Assembly (NCBI GenBank): GCA_017302015.1
Contig: JAFLEE010000019.1
Span: forward strand, 1 to 64,000
Length of the DNA: 64,000 nucleotides
Reading direction: 5' to 3'
Origin: Spirochaetota bacterium
GTDB lineage: Bacteria; Spirochaetota; UBA12135; COTS27; JAFLEE01
The position numbers were made by a program, and so were the translations under genes. Positions within the stretch are counted from its first letter, which is position 1, and every line of letters starts with the position of its first letter. Below the pieces are notes generated by a model. The model was not told the DNA's origin, did not search any database, and saw only the letters and a list, made by a program, of their open reading frames with translations. This document shows positions 14,901 to 22,445 of this stretch, in pieces.

Positions 14901-15734
14901 GACGCCTCCTCGGCGGTGAAGGCCGTCATCACCGATCGCCGCCTGGGAAAGGGCGAGTACCTCCTCTCCATGATCGGCACCGCGGAGCGCTTCGGGAAGG
15001 ACGGCACGATCACCCGGTACGTGGAAAACCTGCTCGATTACCTGCTGGGGGACGAGATCTCCCCGTACGCCGTGCCCGCGAAGAATACCGGTTTCCTCGC
15101 CCAGAAGGTCATCGCCCTGGCCAAGGAAGACGCCGAGTTCGTCGACCTGCGCGCCGCGGTGAACCGGGGATTCGCCGACGAGAAGGCCGCCGACGGGGAG
15201 GGCGGATGGACGGACTACGGCCGCGACAGCGATATGCGCGCCATCCCCCTGGGCGTGACGCCCTTAAGCGGCCTCGTCCCCTTCACCGTCATCGACCCCT
15301 CCCGCAACGGGGGGCGCTCGTGCCTGGTGCTGCGCGGGCCCACGCGGGAGGCGTTCCCGGCCGAGGGGCCGAAGATCGCGGTCGGCCGGAAATTCGAGAA
15401 GCTCTTCTTCCTCCACACGTTCATGTACGTGAAGGCGTCGGCGAACGAACCGATCGTCGAATACCTCATGACCTACGACGACGGAAAAACCGAACGCTTC
15501 CCCGTGAAGAAGGGCGTGGACGGCGGGGATTGGTGGCAGGCGAAGGACCTCCCCAACGGCGCCACGGTCTACCGCGACGGCGACAAGGGGCTCTACGCCA
15601 GCGAATGGGTGAACCCGAACCCGAAAAAGGCCATCGCCAGCATCCAGGCCTTCGCCACCGGGAAGGCCATCCCGATCCTCATCGCCGTCACGGGCAAGAA
15701 GAAATTCGCCCAGACCATCGATAAGGAAGAGTAA
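11973..15734 (+). CDS. Exported GH2-like glycoside hydrolase, 1253 aa
   Basis: Signal peptide at residues 1-20. Next comes a GH2 sugar-binding jelly-roll (F-R-G-F-G-Y-Y-T-R-E-F-E and G-A-G-W-R-T-D-A-W-V-D-G-Q-Y-L-G), an immunoglobulin-like domain, then a TIM barrel starting near G-Q-R-L-Y-A-R-G-F. The probable acid/base is E476 (S-F-G-N-E-L) and the nucleophile candidate is E568 (N-Y-E-T-G-D). A long C-terminal part (about 700-1253) contains further domains that I cannot name. Specificity cannot be read; GH2 enzymes include beta-galactosidases, beta-mannosidases and beta-glucuronidases, and the degenerate active-site context (no N-E-x-E-x) suggests an unusual subfamily. It overlaps the upstream exported-protein gene by 4 nt. 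Confidence 0.8.
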   Translation: MKPSRKTLAALALFGGMLMAEFTLEPRESYVPAKTRIPGFEAARRPEEGFLFAPVPDSWKVTPLDGRWRVLLATHEAAVDYLAIDEHFGPVKIADLFAQGDAYPGLISFPVPWSLSFQKQADGTVKEFRGFGYYTREFEVPAFGKDQALFLCFEGAGWRTDAWVDGQYLGSHQGPFASFEFDLSKAVKPGAKARLVVKTLHTRYGLSYLGDLDVGIIAPVRLMVRDALHAKNVRVKPDFANGSLQVRFVASNPARLPAAPVSATVEGPRGERLGSFKGNLPLAGEPIFSIPLANPQPWSPENPALLTLKLYLGGHPAAVVRFGWRSLEIKAGEDGRQHFMLNGQRLYARGFEFDTCWNFRKAARALPIEEGGWGYNRAGWLREALLVMKFANVNVLRPHSMNNFHGETFYRLCDELGFLVNLDWNGSQYHFSPVQKGQRGQDHRIESLEKTLPSFREVLARLHNHPSLGFISFGNELYDWELSPGRTYDPVLTQYYEAQKAGDLWNRPASGSSGRPVYAGRAPVDFVDHHQYIGVYYGSWQEVRRYLRETRSMIQDRFGAALPFVNYETGDVADFRVHAANFLEWAPDLRKDVFDKALFIRNVQDKSDIKAWARLAFNTGGLRPYLCALPEYRARKSDLMVKRYLELFRVNRDLTDGVSLNTMSFTLASVVDPDYRSGTGGPRVQPWPDGSDLVLTDPVYRFRAAFSPVQAFLDLEHAHPIAGQTVKASLVLVNDSEKGASFDLSLQWRGPDGKARAPWVKGGFSLAAGAHLRQAFPIEVPADLTSGKQVLEVYLSSAGVKISENSYDFYMLSPRDRRTRFPAKKVAVYDLVASRFAGFGMASTKGMLEQLGIPHDLITNFERLAEYPVLLIGANSFDAGLMKSGEALHRWLLAGGRLAVFEQTTGSAVPWSPEDRITVLGKSSFVEHWYPKHPLFRGIENEMAWESPAGRNGALFDTCLELNDSFLSVAAVAHFQDASSAVKAVITDRRLGKGEYLLSMIGTAERFGKDGTITRYVENLLDYLLGDEISPYAVPAKNTGFLAQKVIALAKEDAEFVDLRAAVNRGFADEKAADGEGGWTDYGRDSDMRAIPLGVTPLSGLVPFTVIDPSRNGGRSCLVLRGPTREAFPAEGPKIAVGRKFEKLFFLHTFMYVKASANEPIVEYLMTYDDGKTERFPVKKGVDGGDWWQAKDLPNGATVYRDGDKGLYASEWVNPNPKKAIASIQAFATGKAIPILIAVTGKKKFAQTIDKEE

Positions 15735-15822
15735 ACCGGGCGGGGCGAAGCCCGAGGTTGGCTGCGCCGGGTTCCCGGGCATCCCCGGGCGGGGAGGGGA
15801 GACCCCCCGCGAAAGGGCGCAG

Positions 15823-15828
15823 TATAAT
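15823..15828 (+). promoter_or_regulatory. -10 element (TATAAT) 5 nt before ATG
   Basis: A perfect TATAAT is followed by CTTCC and then the ATG of the DUF3754 gene. Transcription starting about 7 nt after the hexamer would give a leaderless mRNA. There is no Shine-Dalgarno. Confidence 0.55.
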
Positions 15829-15833
15829 CTTCC

Positions 15834-17054
15834 ATGGAACATTTCATCCCCGTCGATAAAGCGCAGGTGCTGGCCCAGCTCCTGGCCGATCCCGCCTGGA
15901 AAAAGGGAGAAGCCGCGGCCTTCCGCGAACTTTTCGAGCTCCTCGAGCATTTCTTCCATAATGAGGCCTACCGCCTCAACCGGGAACTCAAGAACCGCTA
16001 CGCCCCCATCGATCCCGACCGCGACCTGCGCGACCTCTCGGGGCAGGCCGGGAGAACGGCGAAGGTCGATCCCGCCGGATTCCGGCGGTCCCTCGACCAG
16101 GTGCTCAAGGGGGGCAATTACCGCGTCGTCGGCGCGGCGGAATTGGACGCCGCCTTCGCCGCCTCCGATCTGGTGGGGCTCAAACTCTCCATCGACCTCG
16201 AGGATTACGACGAACTGCTCATCGCCGTGCGGGGGCACCGCACGGTGACGGAAACGGTGGGGCGCCTGTTCTTCCTCAAGAAGGAGATCGCGGTGGAACT
16301 CCACGAGCGGGTGCTCCTCTACGCCCGCTGGAAGCCCGCCGACTATTTCGCCGCCAAGAAGCGCCGGGGCCTCCCCTTCGTCCCCGGCACGGGGAACCTC
16401 AAACTCTTCAAGGACGTTCCGAAGAACGACCTCGAGACCATCCTCCCCAACGCCGTGCCGCGCATGAACCTGCTCGACAAGATCCTCCTCTTCGGGCCGG
16501 GCATCGGCGGGGGCATCCCCATCCTCACGGCCAAGGTCGTCCCCGCGGTCCTCGGCCTCGCGCTGGCCTGGAAATCCGGGGAGGCGCTGCGGGGGCACAA
16601 ACTCTACCAGGGGATGATGGAGGGGCTCCTCGCCCTGGGCGTGCTCTTCGGCTACCTGTTCCGCCAGTACAACGGCTACGTCGCCAAGAAGATCAAGTTC
16701 GCCAAGATGCTCACCGAGAGCCTCTACTTCAAGGCCCTGGGGAACAACGCCGGGGTCTTCCACGCGCTCCTCGACGCCGCCGAGGATGAGGAGCAGAAGG
16801 AGACCATCCTCGCCTATGCCTTCCTCCTGCGCGCCGAGCGCCCGCTGACGATGAAGGAACTCGACGGGCGCATCGAGGCCTGGTTCGCCGCGCGCGGGGT
16901 GAACCTCGACTTCGAGGTGGACGACGCTTTGGCGAAACTCGCGCGCCTGGGGCTCGGGAAGAAACGCGGCGGGAAGTGGACCGTGCTCCCCCTGGAGAAG
17001 GCCAAGCGCCGGGTGGATTGGCTCTGGGATAACCTCTTCACGTTCAACCGGTGA
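15834..17054 (+). CDS. DUF3754-family membrane protein, 406 aa
   Basis: The arrangement matches the DUF3754 family (the bacterial relatives of TMEM143): a soluble N-terminal half of about 210 residues, two hydrophobic hairpins in the middle (I-L-L-F-G-P-G-I-G-G-G-I-P-I-L-T around 226-241 and L-L-A-L-G-V-L-F-G-Y-L-F around 276), and a charged helical C-terminus with F-K-A-L-G-N-N-A-G-V-F-H. The biochemical function of the family is unknown. The ATG lies 5 nt after TATAAT, pointing to leaderless translation. Confidence 0.8.
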   Translation: MEHFIPVDKAQVLAQLLADPAWKKGEAAAFRELFELLEHFFHNEAYRLNRELKNRYAPIDPDRDLRDLSGQAGRTAKVDPAGFRRSLDQVLKGGNYRVVGAAELDAAFAASDLVGLKLSIDLEDYDELLIAVRGHRTVTETVGRLFFLKKEIAVELHERVLLYARWKPADYFAAKKRRGLPFVPGTGNLKLFKDVPKNDLETILPNAVPRMNLLDKILLFGPGIGGGIPILTAKVVPAVLGLALAWKSGEALRGHKLYQGMMEGLLALGVLFGYLFRQYNGYVAKKIKFAKMLTESLYFKALGNNAGVFHALLDAAEDEEQKETILAYAFLLRAERPLTMKELDGRIEAWFAARGVNLDFEVDDALAKLARLGLGKKRGGKWTVLPLEKAKRRVDWLWDNLFTFNR

Positions 17055-17196
17055 CAAAACGGGCCCGCCCTTCGGCTCGGTCGCCCCGAAACGCCCCGTG
17101 GACCCGCCCTTGCCGGGGGCCGATTCGGATGATTCACTGGGGCCATGCCCGCCGCGGTCCCCGGGTCGGGGCCCCAGCCGGCGGGGAGGATGCGAC

Positions 17197-17568
17197 ATGC
17201 CCTGGAAAGCCCGCCTCAACGGGGAACCGGTCTTCGTCGAACTCACCTATTCGGGGATGGTCACGCCCCAGGATCTCCTCGAGGCCTTGGCGGCCGCGGG
17301 GAAACTCGCCCAGGAGGGCCGCACCCAGCGCTTCCTCGCCGATCTCACGACCATGATTGGCGGGCACTCCATCGCCCACCTCTACGAACTCATCACCCTC
17401 CTCGAGGCCAACGGCGTCGACCGGGCGATGAAAGAGGCCATCGTGAGCCCGAACCTCGACGGCAACCAGGAGCAGATGCGCTTCTACGAGACCGCCTGCC
17501 TGAACCGGGGCTATCGCGTCCGCCTGTTCCGCGCCCGCGGGGAGGCGCTCGCCTGGCTCTTCGCCTGA
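17197..17568 (+). CDS. Small SpoIIAA/STAS-like protein, 123 aa
   Basis: The start at 17197 is preceded by GGGGAGG eight nt upstream; the frame is open upstream but that part is low-complexity proline/glycine. The alpha/beta pattern (short strands alternating with helices, F-L-A-D-L-T-T-M-I in the middle) resembles SpoIIAA-like/STAS proteins that inspect or regulate partners in the cytoplasm. No catalytic motif. It is convergent with acetyl-CoA synthetase. Weak assignment. Confidence 0.55.
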   Translation: MPWKARLNGEPVFVELTYSGMVTPQDLLEALAAAGKLAQEGRTQRFLADLTTMIGGHSIAHLYELITLLEANGVDRAMKEAIVSPNLDGNQEQMRFYETACLNRGYRVRLFRARGEALAWLFA

Positions 17569-17575
17569 GGGCCCC

Positions 17576-19519
17576 CTAGCCGCGCACCTTCTGGATGAGG
17601 AGGTCCACCACGGAGGGGTCGGCCAGGGTCGATACGTCGCCCAATTGGTCGGTCTCGCCCGCGGCGATCTTGCGCAAAAGGCGCCGCATGATCTTGCCCG
17701 AACGCGTCTTGGGCACCCCGGGCACGATGACGATGCGGTCGGGCACGGCGATGGGCCCGATGTGGTGGCGCGCCTCGTTCTTGAGTTCCCCGATGAGTTC
17801 GGGGGTCTCCTCGTAGCCCTCCTTGAGGATGACGTAGGCGAAGATGCCCTGGCCCTTGATCTCGTGGGGGTAGCCCACCACGGCGGCCTCGGCGCAGCCC
17901 TCGTGGCTGACCAGCGCGCTCTCCACCTCGGCGGTGCCCATGCGGTGGCCCGAGACGTTGATGACGTCGTCGACGCGCCCCGTGATCCACCAATCGCCCT
18001 CTTCGTCGCGGCGGCAGCCGTCGCCGGTGAAATAATAGCCGGGGTAATGGCGGAAATACGTCTCGACGTAGCGCTGGTGGTCGCCCCAGATCGTGCGGGC
18101 CTGGCCGGGCCAGGAGCGTTTCAGGGCCAGGAGGCCGGTGACCCCGTTTCCCTCGATCTCGTGGCCGGTCTCGTCGAGCACCACGGGCTCGATACCGAAG
18201 AAGGGGCGGGTGGCCGAGCCGGGCTTCAGGTCGGTGACGCCGGGCATGGGGGAGATCATGATCCCCCCGGTCTCCGTCTGCCACCAGGTGTCGACGATGG
18301 GGCAGCGGCCCTCGCCCACCACGTCGTGGTACCAGCGCCAGGCCTCGGGGTTGATGGGCTCGCCCACCGAACCCAAAACGCGCAGCGACGAGCGGTCGTG
18401 CTTCTTCACCCACGCGTCGCCCTCGCGCATGATGGCGCGGATGGCCGTGGGGGAGGTGTAGAGGATGGAGATCTTGAGGCGCGAAACCATGTCCCAATAG
18501 CGCCCGGCGTCGGGGTAGGTGGGGATGCTCTCGAACATCACGGTGGTGGCGCCGTTGATGAGCGGCCCGTAGACCACGTAGGAGTGGCCGGTCACCCAGC
18601 CGATATCGGCGACGCAGGCGTAGATGTCCTCCTCCCGCACATCGAAGATCATGCGGTGGGTGAGGGCGGCGTGGAGGAGGTAGCCCGCGGTGGCGTGCGC
18701 GACGCCCTTGGGCTTGCCGGTGGAGCCCGAGGTGTAGAGCAGGAACAGGATGTCCTCGGAGTCCATCGCCTCGACGGGGGCGAAGGGGCGCTCGGATTTC
18801 ACCAGTTCGTGCCACCAATGGTCGCGCCCGGCGATGAAGGGCACCGCGGCGCCCGTGCGCTGCACCAGGATGACGCGCTTGACGCAGGGGGCCTGGGCCA
18901 CGGCCTCGTCGACGGTGTGCTTGAGGGGGATGTGCTTGCCGCCGCGCAGGCCCTCGTCGGCCGTGATCACCGTCTCGCAACTGGAATCGAGGATGCGGTC
19001 GCGCAAGGACTCGGCGGAGAAGCCGGCGAAGACCACGCTGTGGATGGCGCCGAGGCGGGCGCAGGCGAGCATGGCGATGGCCGCCTCGGGGATCATGGGC
19101 ATGTAGATGGCCACGCGGTCGCCCTTGCGCACGCCCAGGCGCTTGAGGCCGTTGGTGAGTCGGCAGACCTCGGCGTGGAGCTCGCGGTAGCTGAGGCGGC
19201 GGTTATCGCCGGGGGTATCGCCCTCCCAGAGGATGGCGGTCTTGTCGCCCTTGGTGTGAAGGTGGCGGTCGAGGCAATTGGCGCTGGCGTTGAGCACCCC
19301 GCCGAGGAACCAGGCGATGCGCCCCTGGGCGAGGTCGCAATCCTCCACCGTGTGGAAATCGTGGATCCAGGAGAGGTTCCGGCGAGCCTCCTTTTCCCAG
19401 AACGCGTCGCCCTCCAGGAGGCTCATGCGGTAACGGGCGGCGTAATCTTCCTGGTCCTTCAGGTAATGATGGGGCTGGTTCTTCTCTTTGGACGGGTAGA
19501 CGCTTCGGAGTTCGGCCAT
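17576..19519 (-). CDS. acsA: Acetyl-CoA synthetase, 647 aa
   Basis: Activates acetate to acetyl-CoA via acetyl-AMP in the cytoplasm. The AMP-binding P-loop [12 protein letters not shown] is at residues 261-272, W-W-Q-T-E-T-G-G contributes to acetate and adenine binding, and the C-terminal hinge/lid ends T-R-S-G-K-I-M-R-R with K609. That is the catalytic lysine, at the same position as in well-studied Acs, and it is controlled by acetylation there. Length and all motifs are those of full-length Acs. AGGAG lies upstream of the ATG. Single gene; about 240 nt separate it from the AraC gene upstream. It allows scavenging of acetate formed during sugar breakdown. Confidence 0.97.
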   Translation of the reverse strand: MAELRSVYPSKEKNQPHHYLKDQEDYAARYRMSLLEGDAFWEKEARRNLSWIHDFHTVEDCDLAQGRIAWFLGGVLNASANCLDRHLHTKGDKTAILWEGDTPGDNRRLSYRELHAEVCRLTNGLKRLGVRKGDRVAIYMPMIPEAAIAMLACARLGAIHSVVFAGFSAESLRDRILDSSCETVITADEGLRGGKHIPLKHTVDEAVAQAPCVKRVILVQRTGAAVPFIAGRDHWWHELVKSERPFAPVEAMDSEDILFLLYTSGSTGKPKGVAHATAGYLLHAALTHRMIFDVREEDIYACVADIGWVTGHSYVVYGPLINGATTVMFESIPTYPDAGRYWDMVSRLKISILYTSPTAIRAIMREGDAWVKKHDRSSLRVLGSVGEPINPEAWRWYHDVVGEGRCPIVDTWWQTETGGIMISPMPGVTDLKPGSATRPFFGIEPVVLDETGHEIEGNGVTGLLALKRSWPGQARTIWGDHQRYVETYFRHYPGYYFTGDGCRRDEEGDWWITGRVDDVINVSGHRMGTAEVESALVSHEGCAEAAVVGYPHEIKGQGIFAYVILKEGYEETPELIGELKNEARHHIGPIAVPDRIVIVPGVPKTRSGKIMRRLLRKIAAGETDQLGDVSTLADPSVVDLLIQKVRG

Positions 19520-19759
19520 GGATGCTCCTGTGAAAAAGGCCCTTTCGCGCCCTCATGGCGCGGGCGATTTTCGGGGGCTTCCCGGCCCCGCACAGAAGGG
19601 CGACTTCTGTGTATACAGGAAACAATCTAACCCGATAGCGGCCTTCCCGGTCAATCGAGGGGGAAAAGTGCCTTGGCCGTTATCGCGTTGAACTCGGAGG
19701 CGAATTGACGGGAATGGGGTGCGGGGCGCGGCCATCCCGCGATGTGGCTGGGAACGCTT

Positions 19760-20650
19760 TTAGCCGCCCCGCTTCCGGTATTCCCGCGGCCCCACGCCGA
19801 ACTCCCGGGAAAAGAGGCGAGAGAAATAGAGCGGGTCTCCGTAGCCGACGGCGGCAGCGATCTCTTCGATACGGTGGCCCGTTTGGCGGAGCATGAGGGC
19901 GGCCTCGCGCAGGCGCAGGCGCCGCACGTAGGCCATGGGCGAGGTGCCCGTGCGCGCCTTGAACACGCGGCCGAAATGGTCGAGACTGAGCCCAGCGGCC
20001 GAGGCGAGTTCGGGGAGGGTGAGGCCCACGTCGTCGTAGCGGGCCTCGAGCGCCGTGAGTACCCGCTCCACCGGTCCCACGGGCGCGGGATCCCCCGAGG
20101 CGCCGCCCTGCTCGCAGAGGATCGCGAGGATCTCGAGGAGCGAAGCCTTCACCTTGGCGATGCACGCCGCCGAACAGCCCGGCTGGGAGGGATCGAACAT
20201 GGCGAGGCCCGGATCGTAATCGGTGGGGGAGCGCCCCTGGCGCAGGCAGGCGCGCCGCAGGCGCCCGAAGGCGTCGATGAGTTCGCCCGGGTTCTCGATG
20301 GGGGCGGCGCTGAAGACCGGCTCCCGGGCGAACCGGGCCCGAAGCGCCGGGGGGGCGTGGGAGGCGTCGAGCAGGAAGCACCAGGCCCGGCCCGTGACGG
20401 GCTTGTCGGGTGAATGGTTTCCGAAATGGACGGTGTGGAGCGTCGCCCAGCCTTCGGGCACGTCGAAGAGTCGGTCCCCGAGGCGCAGGCCCTCCACCGA
20501 ACCCCGCTCGAAAAAACTGACCTCGAGGTGGGGCGCGCTCGGATTGCTGAAGCGCAGGATCGGGGTGGAGCCCGCGAAGAGGATTTTCGGCAGAGGGGCC
20601 TTCTCCAGCCAGGCGAGGCAGTCCGAACCGAAGGCGCAGATTTCGTCCAT
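19760..20650 (-). CDS. AraC-family transcriptional regulator, 296 aa
   Basis: The N-terminal sensor domain is about 190 aa and contains a cysteine-rich patch (P-G-C-S-A-A-C). The C-terminal double helix-turn-helix has L-P-E-L-A-S-A-A-G-L-S and I-E-E-I-A-A-A-V-G-Y-G-D-P-L-Y-F-S-R-L-F, close to the AraC consensus. It is divergent from the SemiSWEET-like / GH39-like operon beginning at 20716 with only 65 nt between the starts, which makes that operon its probable target. TAAAAT is a possible -10 upstream on its own strand. Confidence 0.9.
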   Translation of the reverse strand: MDEICAFGSDCLAWLEKAPLPKILFAGSTPILRFSNPSAPHLEVSFFERGSVEGLRLGDRLFDVPEGWATLHTVHFGNHSPDKPVTGRAWCFLLDASHAPPALRARFAREPVFSAAPIENPGELIDAFGRLRRACLRQGRSPTDYDPGLAMFDPSQPGCSAACIAKVKASLLEILAILCEQGGASGDPAPVGPVERVLTALEARYDDVGLTLPELASAAGLSLDHFGRVFKARTGTSPMAYVRRLRLREAALMLRQTGHRIEEIAAAVGYGDPLYFSRLFSREFGVGPREYRKRGG

Positions 20651-20715
20651 GTTTTGCAGGTTCTCGCTATTTTAATATCCCCAGGAAATCCTACACTATC
20701 CGCAGAGGATCTTAA

Positions 20716-21039
20716 ATGGAAAGCAGAATTCATCCCGAACTCGGTGCTGACGTCCGCCCCGCCCCTTCGGAGGCCAGGGGGGTCGCCGCCTGGGAGTTCA
20801 CGGGTTTCCTGGCGGGTTTCGCGGGGTGCGCCTGCCTGGCCGCCCAGTTGATCGCCGAATGGCGGGCCGCGACGACGAGTCTCTCCCCGGTGAACACCGT
20901 GGGCTTCCTGATCATCTTCGCCTTTTGGGCGGCCTACGGGTTCCGCTTCGGCCGCAAGGCCATGTGGATCACCAACGGGGTGGCCGTCGTGCTCCAGGCG
21001 GGGCTCATCATCGTGTCATTGTCTAAATTAGCGCGTTAG
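20716..21039 (+). CDS. SemiSWEET / PQ-loop-like small sugar transporter, 107 aa
   Basis: Three predicted membrane spans (about residues 26-46, 58-76 and 82-102) after a polar N-terminus. The middle helix ends F-W-A-A-Y-G and the third starts W-I-T-N-G-V-A, matching the Trp and Asn that line the sugar pocket in SemiSWEETs. The usual P-Q of the first helix reads A-Q here. Such proteins dimerise and let mono- or disaccharides cross the membrane by facilitated diffusion. SD AGAGGA. The next gene, a GH39-like glycosidase, follows after 21 nt, so substrate entry and cleavage appear coupled. The assignment rests on pattern only. Confidence 0.62.
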   Translation: MESRIHPELGADVRPAPSEARGVAAWEFTGFLAGFAGCACLAAQLIAEWRAATTSLSPVNTVGFLIIFAFWAAYGFRFGRKAMWITNGVAVVLQAGLIIVSLSKLAR

Positions 21040-21060
21040 CCGGTCAGGGGCCGCTATTCT

Positions 21061-22425
21061 ATGGAGGACATTCGCATCGACACGAACCGCCCCATCGGCC
21101 CCATGCGCCCCCTCCACGGCGTCAACGGGAGCCCCGTGAGTTTCGGGGGGCTGGTGGATTCCACGGCCTTCTATCGAAAAGCGGGTTTCCCCTTCATCCG
21201 CCTCCACGACACGAATTGGCCCCATCCGCGGGAGGTGGACATCCCCCAGATCTTCCCCGATTTCTCCGCGGATCCGTTGGATCCGGCGAGCTACGATTTC
21301 CGGCGCACCGATGCCCTTTTGGACCATTGCCAGGCCACCGGGGCCCAATTGATCTACCGCCTGGGGGTGAGCATCGAGCATACCCCGAAGAAGTACTTCG
21401 TGGATCCCCCCTCGGATTTCGAGAAATGGGCCCTGGTGTGCCTCCAGATCGTCCGCCATGTCAACGAGGGATGGGCGGATGGGCATCGCCGGGGCATCCT
21501 CCACTGGGAGCTTTGGAACGAGCCCGACAACCAGTTTTTCGAAGCGGACCGCGCGAAAGATCCCATGTGGAGCGGGACGCCCGAGCAGTACTTCGATCTC
21601 TACGCGATCGCCTCGCGGAAACTGAAGGAGGCCTATCCGGCCCTGCAGGTCGGGGGCTACGCGGCTTCCCGCGTCGATGGCCGCTACGCCCCGTTCCTCG
21701 CGGGCTTCCTGGCCCGGGTGGTTCGCGAGTCCCTGCCCCTCGATTTTTTCTCCTGGCACCGCTACGCCGCCGAACCGCAGGTGGTGCTCCACGACAGCGC
21801 CCTGGTGCGCCGCCTCCTCGACGCCCACGGCCTTGTTCACACGCGTTCGATCTGCGACGAGTGGAATTATTGCCCCGAGGGGGAGAAGCCGGATCCGCGG
21901 CCCTTCGCCGGGGAGAGCGACGCGGCCGCGCGAAGCGGCCGGTTCTCCGCGTCGTCGAGCCACAAGGGGGCCTCGTTCTGCGCGGCGACCCTCATCGGCC
22001 TCCACGACGCGGCCTGCGATACGGCCGCCTATTACGACGCGAGCCCTACGAATTATTATTGCACCCTCTTCGACCGCTACGGCTATCCACAAAAACCCTA
22101 TTACGCCTTCGTGATGTACCAGGAACTCAAGGACCGGGGCGCACGCTTGGCCGCTTCGCCCAGTGGTGGCGGACTCTACGCCCTAGCCTCCGGAAATCCC
22201 GATCGAGGGGGGATCTTGGTCACCGCCTGGGAGGGCCCGAGGGATGTCCATCTGCACTTGTCGGGGCTGGATGTCGGCGCCCGCTACCGCTTCCAAACCC
22301 ACTTGACGGACGGAACCCATTGCCATACCCTGGTCGAAGAGAATGCCGGGAAGCCGCCGGTGGACGGATTGAAAATCCATCTCGAGGAAAAGGCGACCCT
22401 CCTTTTGACTTGGGACCTCGAATAA
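21061..22425 (+). CDS. GH39-like glycosidase (beta-xylosidase type), 454 aa
   Basis: A clan GH-A TIM barrel: L-H-W-E-L-W-N-E-P-D gives the acid/base E154, and S-I-C-D-E-W-N gives the nucleophile candidate E267. D-F-F-S-W-H-R-Y and G-F-P-F-I-R-L-H-D-T agree with GH39 enzymes. A beta-sandwich (about 365-454) follows, as in GH39 xylosidases. There is no signal peptide, so it acts in the cytoplasm on imported oligosaccharides. The start at 21061 has no Shine-Dalgarno; Met15 (21103) is an alternative. It sits 21 nt after the SemiSWEET-like gene and 20 nt before an unknown hydrolase-like gene. Xylosidase versus iduronidase-like activity cannot be separated by eye. Confidence 0.82.
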   Translation: MEDIRIDTNRPIGPMRPLHGVNGSPVSFGGLVDSTAFYRKAGFPFIRLHDTNWPHPREVDIPQIFPDFSADPLDPASYDFRRTDALLDHCQATGAQLIYRLGVSIEHTPKKYFVDPPSDFEKWALVCLQIVRHVNEGWADGHRRGILHWELWNEPDNQFFEADRAKDPMWSGTPEQYFDLYAIASRKLKEAYPALQVGGYAASRVDGRYAPFLAGFLARVVRESLPLDFFSWHRYAAEPQVVLHDSALVRRLLDAHGLVHTRSICDEWNYCPEGEKPDPRPFAGESDAAARSGRFSASSSHKGASFCAATLIGLHDAACDTAAYYDASPTNYYCTLFDRYGYPQKPYYAFVMYQELKDRGARLAASPSGGGLYALASGNPDRGGILVTAWEGPRDVHLHLSGLDVGARYRFQTHLTDGTHCHTLVEENAGKPPVDGLKIHLEEKATLLLTWDLE

Positions 22426-22445
22426 ATCTCCCCCCAGGAAGACCC

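Noticed and set aside
17645-19630. 661-codon plus-strand ORF opposite acetyl-CoA synthetase
   Set aside because: Antisense shadow; repetitive Val/Gly/Asp/Ala composition and no domain, whereas the minus strand encodes a full Acs.
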